Below, in pieces: positions 57,939 through 64,000 of a stretch of 64,000 nt of DNA; within the stretch, counting starts at the first letter, position 1; every line of letters starts with the position of its first letter. The notes beneath the pieces are model-generated. The model had not been told where the DNA came from, did not search any database, and worked only from the letters and a program-made list of their open reading frames with translations. The stretch is from Rhodoblastus acidophilus (GTDB lineage: Bacteria > Pseudomonadota > Alphaproteobacteria > Rhizobiales > Beijerinckiaceae), in the NCBI RefSeq assembly GCF_009720655.1, contig NZ_WNKS01000001.1, positions 1-64,000 of the forward strand, in the 5' to 3' direction. The position numbers were made by a program, and so were the translations under genes.

Positions 57939-58787
57939 TTGACCTACGATACGCGACTGACTCCGGCGCGGCCCGATCTGGCCGCGGAACATCTTCGGGA
58001 GACCATCCAGGCCGACGCCTATGCGCCGGGCCGGCGCATGCAGGTCGTGCGCTCCTTCGTCGACGTGAAGCGCGCGCCCGCCGACAGCGCGCCGACCGAC
58101 ACCCAGGCGCTGTTTGGCGAGACGCTGATCGTCTATGAGCAGAAGAACGGCTTTTGCTGGGGGCAGCTCGATCGCGACCGCTATGTCGGCTATATCGACG
58201 AGACGGCGCTCGCGGAAAAGAGTTTCAAGCCGAACCATCGCGTGCGCACGCGGCACACGATGGTCTATCCCGAGCCCAGCATCAAAGCGCCGCCCGTCGA
58301 GGCGCTGCCGTTCGGCGCGGAAGTGAATGTGGTCTCGGCGAGCAAGGATTTTTCGGAAATTCAGGGCGGCGGGCACATCTTCAGCCGGCACCTCGCGCCG
58401 ACCACGCGCCCGCTGAGCGATTTCGTCGGCCTCGCCGAAATGTTTTTGCACACGCCCTATCTGTGGGGCGGCAAGACCGACATGGGCATCGACTGCTCGG
58501 GGCTGGCGCAGCTCGCGCTGAACGCCATCGGCGTTCCCGCCCCGCGCGACACCGACATGATGGAGGCCGCGCTTGGCCGTCCCGCCGACATCGACGACCG
58601 CATGCGCGGGCTGCGCCGGGGCGATCTGGTGTTTTGGCGCGGCCATGTGGCGATCATGCGGGATGAACACACCATCATTCACGCCACCGCGCATTCGATG
58701 ACGGTGATGATCGAGCCGCTGCAAACGGCGCGCGACCGCATCAGGTCGAACAATTTTTCCGAGATCACGGCGGTGCGGCGGGTTTAG
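57939..58787 (+). CDS. NlpC/P60 family peptidase with SH3b domains
   Basis: 282 residues. Two bacterial SH3-type regions (about 25-150; QVVRSFVDVKRAP, FCWGQLDRDRYVGYID, FGAEVNVVSASKDFSEI) precede an NlpC/P60 domain with Cys186 in GIDCSGLAQLAL, His236 in WRGHVAIM and His248/His252 in IIHATAHSM. It cleaves gamma-D-Glu-containing cell-wall peptides. It has no signal peptide, suggesting cytoplasmic recycling with the aminopeptidase encoded upstream. A TTG start at 57939 gives MTYDTRLTPARPD, the usual family N-terminus. Confidence 0.9.
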   Translation: MTYDTRLTPARPDLAAEHLRETIQADAYAPGRRMQVVRSFVDVKRAPADSAPTDTQALFGETLIVYEQKNGFCWGQLDRDRYVGYIDETALAEKSFKPNHRVRTRHTMVYPEPSIKAPPVEALPFGAEVNVVSASKDFSEIQGGGHIFSRHLAPTTRPLSDFVGLAEMFLHTPYLWGGKTDMGIDCSGLAQLALNAIGVPAPRDTDMMEAALGRPADIDDRMRGLRRGDLVFWRGHVAIMRDEHTIIHATAHSMTVMIEPLQTARDRIRSNNFSEITAVRRV

Positions 58788-58828
58788 GCGACGCCGCCAA
58801 TCAACCGCCCGTCGTGGGGGGCGCGCCC

Positions 58829-58914
58829 CCCTCATCCGGCCCCTTCCACCTTCTCTCGCCGCAGGGCGTTCGTCAGAACGCCCGTCTGACGACGGGCTAT
58901 GGGGAGAAGGAGTA
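58829..58914. repeat. Dispersed repeat F with an inserted hairpin
   Basis: CCCCTCATCCGGCCCCTTCC and GGGGAGAAGGAG flank an insertion containing AGGGCGTTCGTCAGAACGCC and CGTCTGACGACGGGC. It sits in the gap before the chemotaxis receptor gene. Confidence 0.65.
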
Positions 58915-59060
58915 GGCGCCCCATTCGGAAAATCAACTTCTGCGTATAAGCCGCAGCGCTTGCGGGGGCATGCTTAAGCCTCGGTCAAGGCTTCAATCGG
59001 AAGTTGTCTTTAGTCAGCAGCAAACTTGCGACGAAAGCCAACCGGTTGGGAGACGAATCC

Positions 59061-60758
59061 ATGAATGCCTGGCGCGACATGAAAATCGGCGCGAAAATCG
59101 TCGCGGCGCTCGCCGCTCTGCTCTTGCTGGCGGCGGCCGTTGGTGGCGCGGCCTTCGTGCAAATGAGCGAAATGAACGCCCGAGCGGCCGAAATTCGTGA
59201 CAATTGGCTGCCATCGGTCGCCCGACTCGCGGATATTCGGGTGGGAATGGCGCGTCTCTATCGCGCGCAATCCGATCTGTTGGTCGCCACGGCGATCCAA
59301 AGCGGCCAAACCGAAGCGCAGGCCATGCTCGACCAAACCATGCAGGAAGTCGAGCAGGCTTATCAGGGTTACAAGCCCTTGATCACGCCGAACAGCGAAG
59401 ACGTCATCCTGATGAAGCAGTTCGCGCAGATTTGGTCCGAAATTCGCGACGCGCAGCAGCGCTTGCGCGATGTCGCCCAAAAAGGCGACGCCACTGGCGC
59501 GGTCAAGATTTATCGGGATGAGCTGGCGCCGCTGCGGCTGAAAATGGGCGAGGTCCTTGTCAAGGATTCGGCCTTCAATGAAGACGGCGGCAAGAAATCC
59601 GCAGCGGCCGGCGAAGCCGCCTACAATTCCGCAAAACTGGTCCTCGCGGTCGTCCTCCTGCTCGCCGCCGGACTGGGCGTGCTCGCGGCGCTCGCGCTGA
59701 TCGGCGGCGTGTCGCGGCCCCTGGGCCGCGCGACCGAAGCGGTCGACACCCTCGCCCGCGGCGACCTGAATGTCGAAATCGTCGATGACGGCCGCAAGGA
59801 CGAGGTCGGCGCCTTGATGAAGGCCCTGGCGGTGTTCAAGGCCAAAATGCTGCAAGCCCGCACGCTCGAAGCCGAGGCCGCCGCCAGCCAGGCGCGCGCG
59901 CGAGAACAGCGGCGCGCGGAAGCCCTGACCTTGGCCAATGAATTCGACCGCAACGTCAATTCCATTGTCGCCGAAGTGGCCAAGGCCGCCGCCGAATTCC
60001 AGGGCGCGGCGCGCATCCTCAGCGATTCCGCCGTCGAAACCGCGAGCCAGGCCAAGGTGGTCGCCGAAGCCTCGGAGAGCTCCTCGGCCAACATCGGTTC
60101 GGTCGCCTCCGCGACGGAGCAGCTCACCTATTCGGTGCAGGAGATCAACGGTCAGGTCGATCAGTCCAGGCAAATCGCCAGCGAGTCCGCGACGCAGGCG
60201 GAAAAGACCGACGCGCAGATGCGCGAACTCGCCGTCGCCGCGGAAAAAATCGGCGGCATCGTCAGCCTGATCTCCGACATCGCCGGACAGACCAACATGC
60301 TCGCCCTGAACGCGACCATCGAGGCGGCGCGCGCGGGCGAGGCGGGACGCGGCTTCAATGTGGTGGCGCAGGAAGTGAAATCGCTCGCCGAACAGACGAC
60401 GAAAGCCACCTCCGAGATCGCCGGCCAGATCGGCGACATCCAGGCCACCGCCCAGCGCGCGGCGCAGAACATTTCCGCCATCGTGCGCACCACGGAGGAG
60501 ACCAACCGCGTCGCGCAGACCATCGCCGCCGCCGTCTCCCAGCAGGGCGAGGCCACCTCCGAAATCGCCCGCAACGTGCAGCAGGCGTCGAAAGGGGCGC
60601 AAGCGGTGACCGAAAACATCGGCGGCGTGCTGTCGGCGGCGCAGCATTCCTCCGCCGCCTCGACGCAAATGCTCGCGTCCGCGCAGACGCTGTCGCAGCA
60701 ATCGGATCGGCTGCGCAGTGAGGTTGATTCGTTCCTGGCCTCTGTCCGCGCCGCGTGA
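59061..60758 (+). CDS. Methyl-accepting chemotaxis protein with 4HB-type sensor
   Basis: 565 residues. Membrane helix 1 lies at about 10-33 and helix 2 at about 190-215, enclosing a four-helix-bundle-like periplasmic domain of about 155 residues. A HAMP domain follows ([25 protein letters not shown]). The signalling domain includes the hairpin-tip motif [40 protein letters not shown]. It relays a periplasmic cue to CheA/CheW. The ATG at 59061 follows GGGAG; an upstream in-frame ATG at 59004 is less likely. No other chemotaxis genes are near. Confidence 0.93.
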   Translation: MNAWRDMKIGAKIVAALAALLLLAAAVGGAAFVQMSEMNARAAEIRDNWLPSVARLADIRVGMARLYRAQSDLLVATAIQSGQTEAQAMLDQTMQEVEQAYQGYKPLITPNSEDVILMKQFAQIWSEIRDAQQRLRDVAQKGDATGAVKIYRDELAPLRLKMGEVLVKDSAFNEDGGKKSAAAGEAAYNSAKLVLAVVLLLAAGLGVLAALALIGGVSRPLGRATEAVDTLARGDLNVEIVDDGRKDEVGALMKALAVFKAKMLQARTLEAEAAASQARAREQRRAEALTLANEFDRNVNSIVAEVAKAAAEFQGAARILSDSAVETASQAKVVAEASESSSANIGSVASATEQLTYSVQEINGQVDQSRQIASESATQAEKTDAQMRELAVAAEKIGGIVSLISDIAGQTNMLALNATIEAARAGEAGRGFNVVAQEVKSLAEQTTKATSEIAGQIGDIQATAQRAAQNISAIVRTTEETNRVAQTIAAAVSQQGEATSEIARNVQQASKGAQAVTENIGGVLSAAQHSSAASTQMLASAQTLSQQSDRLRSEVDSFLASVRAA

Positions 60759-60883
60759 AACCCAGGTCTCGGGCCGGTTCGGCGAACGGAGGTTCGTCGA
60801 TCCGGCTCTCGCCTCCATCCTCGCGGCGTTTCGCGAAACGTGCGACCTGAGGTTGTAATCGGGGCGATCAAACCGTCAAAAAG

Positions 60884-60919
60884 GCGTGAAATTTGTGTGA
60901 TTTTCGCACGAATTCACGC
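60884..60919. promoter_or_regulatory. AT-rich near-palindrome
   Basis: GCGTGAAATTTGTGTG faces CGCACGAATTCACGC across ATTTT. It could terminate the receptor transcript or bind a regulator. Confidence 0.35.
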
Positions 60920-61065
60920 AAATTTTCATGCGATTCTTGCCGGTGCAATCGCGCGGTTGCGTACGAAATACGGTGGGGGCGCCGGCGTCCGCTGGCGCCG
61001 CGTCGCCGTCGAGAGAGCTATTAGTGTTTAAAATCAAGATTTTGAGGACGGGTGTGGCGCCCCGG

Positions 61066-61081
61066 CGTTTCACGTGGAACA
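61066..61081. other. parS: parS-like centromere site
   Basis: On the minus strand it reads TGTTCCACGTGAAACG, matching the bacterial ParB consensus TGTTNCACGTGAAACA at all but the final position. Short 16-bp site in a non-coding gap. Confidence 0.6.
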
Positions 61082-61227
61082 TAGCATGAACAATATCTTG
61101 TGCGCGCCGCGTTTTCACTTTTGACCGCGACATGAACGCCGCTCGGGAAGGGGACAGGAACGCATCGCGCTCCTTTGGCCCAGTTGGCTTATGCTGTCGG
61201 GGCGCGTCGAGGCTCATCTCGGAGTCC

Positions 61228-61273
61228 CCCTCACCCTAACCCTCTCCCCGCAAGCGGGGCGAGGGGACAGGTC
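61228..61273. repeat. Diverged repeat F
   Basis: CCCCTCACCCTAACCCTCTC then CCCGCAAGCGGGGCGAGGGG, with an inner hairpin, just beyond the end of the livM gene. Confidence 0.6.
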
Positions 61274-61284
61274 CGTCGCGCGCC

Positions 61285-62268
61285 CTACAGAGTTCGCCTC
61301 AGCCGCGCCGCGATCTCGCCGATCAGCCCGCGCCGGAAGGCCAGCACGCAGACGACAAAAATCGCGCCCTGGATCACCGTCATCCACTGGGCGAAATCCG
61401 GGCCGCCGATGCGGTTCAAGACTTCCGGGATCGCCACGACGAAAATCGCGCCGATGACAGGCCCCGTCATCGTCCCCATGCCGCCGAGCAGGACCATCAG
61501 GATCACTTCGCCCGACATCGACCAGTGCATGTCCGTGAGCGTCGCGCTTTGCGTCACCAGCGCCTTGGTTCCCCCGGCGAGGCCGGCGAGCGCCGCCGAC
61601 AGGCCGAACGCCGCCAGCTTGTAGGAGTCCACGCTGTAGCCAAGCGAAATCGCGCGCGGCTCGTTCTCGCGGATCGCCTTGAGCACGGCGCCGAACGGCG
61701 AATGCACGATGCGGTAGATGGCGAACAGCCCGGCGAGGAAAATCGCCAGCACGAAATAATACATCACGCGGTCGTCGCTGAGCGGAATCAGCCCGAAAAG
61801 CTTGCCGCGCGGCACGCCCTGGATGCCGTCCTCGCCATGGGTGAACGGGACTTGCAGCGCGATGAAATAGCCCATCTGCGCCAGGGCGAGGGTGATCATG
61901 GAGAAATAGATGCCCTGGCGGCGGATCGACAACATGCCGGCGCCCAGGCCCAGCAGACCGGCGAAGGCGGTCGCGGCGAGCAGGCTGAGCTCCGTCGGCC
62001 AGCCCCACACTCTGGCGGCATGGGCGGCGACGTAAGCCGCGCCGCCGAAAAACAGCGCATGGCCGAAGGACAGCAAGCCGGCATAGCCGACCAGCAGGTT
62101 GAAGGCGGCGGCGAACAGCGCGAAGCACAGGGCGGTGGCGAGGAAGAACGGATAGAGGGCGAAGGGCGCGACGACGAGCAGCGCCGTCAGCACGGCGAAG
62201 GCGATGAACTCGGCCGGTTTTGGCCGGGCCGCTGTGGGCCCCGAGGCTGAGAGCGCTTGGGCCTTCAT
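61285..62268 (-). CDS. livM: Branched-chain amino-acid-type ABC permease LivM
   Basis: 327 residues with about ten membrane helices. It shows the LivM pattern AAFNLLVGYAGLLSFGHALFFGGAAYVAAH, RRQGIYFSMITLALAQMGYF and the EAA-type loop AVLKAIRENEPRAISLGYSVDSYKLAAFGLSAALAGLAG. One of two permeases of a high-affinity uptake ABC system. Its ATG overlaps the LivH stop (ATGA). The matching ATPase genes livG and livF do not follow it; they may lie upstream, outside the window. Confidence 0.9.
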   Translation of the reverse strand: MKAQALSASGPTAARPKPAEFIAFAVLTALLVVAPFALYPFFLATALCFALFAAAFNLLVGYAGLLSFGHALFFGGAAYVAAHAARVWGWPTELSLLAATAFAGLLGLGAGMLSIRRQGIYFSMITLALAQMGYFIALQVPFTHGEDGIQGVPRGKLFGLIPLSDDRVMYYFVLAIFLAGLFAIYRIVHSPFGAVLKAIRENEPRAISLGYSVDSYKLAAFGLSAALAGLAGGTKALVTQSATLTDMHWSMSGEVILMVLLGGMGTMTGPVIGAIFVVAIPEVLNRIGGPDFAQWMTVIQGAIFVVCVLAFRRGLIGEIAARLRRTL

Positions 62269-63152
62269 AGCTTTTTCCCAAAAAGTCCGGTCGGCTTGAC
62301 CAGCAGGACCGCCACCATGATGACGAAGACGACGATGTTCGCCGCCTGCGGATAAAACACCTTGGTCAGGCCCTCGACGACGCCGAGCATGAAGCCGGCG
62401 CCGATGGCGCCGAGGATCGAGCCCATGCCGCCGATCACCACCACCGCGAAGACGACGATGATGAAATCGGCGCCCATCAGCGGACGCACCTGGTAGATCG
62501 GCGCCGCCAGGACGCCGGCGAGCGCGGCGAGGCCGACGCCGAACCCGTAGGTGAGCGTGATCAGGCGCGGCACGTTGATGCCGAAGGCGCGGGTGAGTTC
62601 GGGATTCTCCGTCGCGGCGCGCAAGACGGCGCCGAGCCGGGTCTTCTCGATCATGAACCAGGTGAACAGGCAGACACTGAGCGAAAACACGACCGCCCAG
62701 GCGCGATAGGTCGGCAGGTACATGAAGCCGAGATTGGTGCCGCCCTTGAGCTGCTCCGGCAGCGGATAGGGCTGGCCCGAGGCGCCGAACTGGTTTTGGA
62801 ACACCCCCTGGATGATCAGGGCGAGGCCGAAGGTGAGCAGCAGGCCGTAGATGTGGTCGAGCCCGGCGAGGCGTTTCAGCATCGTCCGCTCGATGATCAT
62901 GCCGAACAATGCGACGCCGAGCGGCGCGAGGATCAGCGCCGGCCAATAGCCGATGTGGAAGGCGGAGAGCAGGAACCAGGCCGCGAAGGCGCCGACCATG
63001 TAGAGCGCGCCATGGGCGAAATTGACGATGTTCAGCATGCCGAAGATCACGGCGAGGCCGAGGCTCAGCATGGCGTAGAAGGCGCCGTTGATCAGCCCGA
63101 GCAGGAGCTGGCCGAACAGGGCTTGGGTCGAAATGCCGAGCAGGGGGATCAT
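62265..63152 (-). CDS. livH: Branched-chain amino-acid-type ABC permease LivH
   Basis: 295 residues with about eight membrane helices. It starts with QALFGQLLLGLINGAFYAMLSLGLAVIFGMLNIVNFAHGALYM, the LivH signature, and has RAATENPELTRAFGINVPRLITLTYGFGVGLAALAG, the cytoplasmic EAA-like loop. It pairs with LivM. GAGAGGGAG precedes the ATG. The gap to the binding-protein gene contains repeat H. Confidence 0.92.
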   Translation of the reverse strand: MIPLLGISTQALFGQLLLGLINGAFYAMLSLGLAVIFGMLNIVNFAHGALYMVGAFAAWFLLSAFHIGYWPALILAPLGVALFGMIIERTMLKRLAGLDHIYGLLLTFGLALIIQGVFQNQFGASGQPYPLPEQLKGGTNLGFMYLPTYRAWAVVFSLSVCLFTWFMIEKTRLGAVLRAATENPELTRAFGINVPRLITLTYGFGVGLAALAGVLAAPIYQVRPLMGADFIIVVFAVVVIGGMGSILGAIGAGFMLGVVEGLTKVFYPQAANIVVFVIMVAVLLVKPTGLFGKKL

Positions 63153-63235
63153 CTCCCTCTCCCAGTCTTAGGGCTGTCCGGGCAAACGGCCGATTCCACA
63201 ATCACGCGAACATCCCGCTGGCCATGCAACTTGAT

Positions 63236-63349
63236 GTCGTCATGGCCGGGCTTGTCCCGGCCATCCACGCGGCGCCGCAGCGCGACTTCTCGGGAGATGA
63301 TCTCTTGCGGCTCGGCGTGGATGCCCGGCACAAGGCCGGGCATGACGTC
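63236..63349. repeat. Large imperfect palindrome H between livK-like and livH genes
   Basis: GTCGTCATGGCCGGGCTTGT with CCCGGCCATCCACGC on the left faces GCGTGGATGCCCGGCACAAG with GCCGGGCATGACGTCC on the right. It lies in a transcribed gap and may be processed or reduce downstream expression. Confidence 0.75.
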
Positions 63350-63390
63350 CGTGAGCATCTTCCCGCTTGCGGGGAGATGGAACCAGTCTG

Positions 63391-64000
63391 TCACTTCTTC
63401 ACCAGCGGGCATTCGCTTTGGGACAGGGGTCGAAAAGCCTCGTCGGCGGGGATGGTGGCGATCACCTTCGCGTAATCCCACGGATATTTCGATTCCGCCG
63501 GGGTCTTCACCTGCAACAGGTAGGCCGGGTGGATTTTGCGGCCGTCCTCGCGGATCGACCCCTTGCCAAAAGCCTGGTCGTCGGTGGGCGTCGCCTTCAT
63601 TTTCGCGACCACCGCCGCGCCGTCCGCCGGCGAGCCCAGCCCGTCCACCGCCTTGAGATAATGGAGCACCGAGGAATAGACGCCGGCCTGCACCATGGTC
63701 GGCTTGGCGTGATTCTTCGCCTTTTGCGAGAAACGGTCGGCGAAGGCGCGGGTGTCGTCGTTGAGGTCCCAGTAATAGGTCTCGGTGAACTCCAGGCCCT
63801 GGGCGACGGGAAGGCCGAGCGCGTTGACGTCGGAAATGAAGATCAGCAGCGCCGCGAGTTTTTGGCCGCTCTGGGTGATGCCGAATTCCGCCGCCTGCTT
63901 GATGGCGTTGGCGGAATCCGCCCCGGCGTTGGCGAGGCCGATCACCTTGGCCTTGGACGACTGCGCTTGCAGCAGTTGCGAGGAGAAGTCGGCGTTGTTC
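63391..64000 (-). CDS. Liv-type ABC substrate-binding protein, 5' end off the window
   Basis: About 203 C-terminal residues of a periplasmic binding protein (Peripla_BP_6/LivK-like); the frame is open to the right edge, so the signal peptide and first lobe are missing. Visible segments include KVIGLANAGADSANAIKQAAEFGI, GLEFTETYYWDLNDDTRAFADRF, KPTMVQAGVYSSVLHYLKAV and the C-terminal KYPWDYAKVIATIPADEAF. Its closest pattern is the rhizobial group for amino-acid or aliphatic/aromatic amide and acid substrates; the exact ligand is unknown. It is the first visible gene of the liv unit. Confidence 0.88.
   Translation of the reverse strand, partial: NNADFSSQLLQAQSSKAKVIGLANAGADSANAIKQAAEFGITQSGQKLAALLIFISDVNALGLPVAQGLEFTETYYWDLNDDTRAFADRFSQKAKNHAKPTMVQAGVYSSVLHYLKAVDGLGSPADGAAVVAKMKATPTDDQAFGKGSIREDGRKIHPAYLLQVKTPAESKYPWDYAKVIATIPADEAFRPLSQSECPLVKK

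Larger units (their letters stand above)
60759..61284. other. Intergenic region with parS-like site and repeats
   Basis: 526 bases without a supported gene. It contains the near-palindrome at 60884-60919, the parS-like site at 61066-61081 and a diverged F repeat at 61228-61273. Confidence 0.6.

Noticed and set aside
60876-61217. Minus-strand frame over the parS-like site
   Set aside because: No ribosome site, odd composition, and its FHVKR string arises from the site itself.

Overview
The window is high-GC, gene-dense chromosomal DNA from an alphaproteobacterium, most likely a member of the Rhizobiales (Hyphomicrobiales). Support comes from two Omp25/RopB-type outer-membrane proteins with the 'AADLP..F.WTGFY' start, a DUF6894 protein, a complete alphaproteobacterial tad/cpa pilus locus, a DUF3734-type patatin, and palindromic dispersed repeats of the kind found in that order. 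I cannot name a genus. No rRNA, tRNA, CRISPR array, intact insertion sequence or prophage is visible.

Layout. 1-4.2 kb: secreted proteins and a PhoP/PhoQ-like two-component system preceded by a small PepSY-like periplasmic protein. 4.2-7.7 kb: PPK2 kinase, zinc alcohol dehydrogenase, a DUF1772 membrane protein and small secreted proteins among repeats. 7.9-11.7 kb: prolyl-tRNA synthetase, then a PhoU-like/Pit phosphate operon with a Nudix hydrolase. 12.2-17.6 kb: Omp25-like protein, RimO, quinone oxidoreductase, nucleoside deoxyribosyltransferase, aldo-keto reductase and a cytochrome c. 18.1-19.1 kb: an orphan AT-richer methyltransferase. 19.2-24.6 kb: a seven-gene Mrp/Mbh-type cation antiporter operon with a three-domain fusion and no large MnhA. 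24.7-28.9 kb: RND efflux pump and adaptor. 28.9-31.4 kb: GntP-family permease and patatin. 31.8-35.6 kb: arginine/ornithine-type antiporter, arginine deiminase and an outer-membrane protein behind an FNR/FixK-like box. 35.7-43.2 kb: second Omp25-like protein, AttH/FtsX/LolD-type ABC operon, a dehydrogenase remnant, ArgE, ApaG and DUF6894. 43.4-56.4 kb: the tad pilus locus. 56.5-60.8 kb: leucyl aminopeptidase with an NlpC/P60 peptidase, then a chemotaxis receptor. 61.3-64.0 kb: a Liv-type ABC transporter cut by the window edge, with a parS-like site between it and the receptor.

How the genes work together. The tad locus is essentially complete: two Flp prepilins, prepilin peptidase CpaA, CpaB, secretin CpaC, CpaD, localisation ATPase CpaE, motor CpaF, platform TadB/TadC, TadD, and divergent TadE/TadG minor pilins with a stand-alone secretin N-domain protein. 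The mature parts of the two Flp pilins are identical while their leaders differ. The Mrp/Mbh operon should exchange Na+ (or K+) for H+. The arginine cluster lacks arcB and arcC, so it would stop at citrulline plus ammonia. The phosphate, efflux, AttH-type and Liv genes form overlapping start/stop operons. Between the operons lie several families of palindromic repeats; two of them occur as joined pairs of modules, and one MITE-like unit carries the stop codons of two convergent genes.
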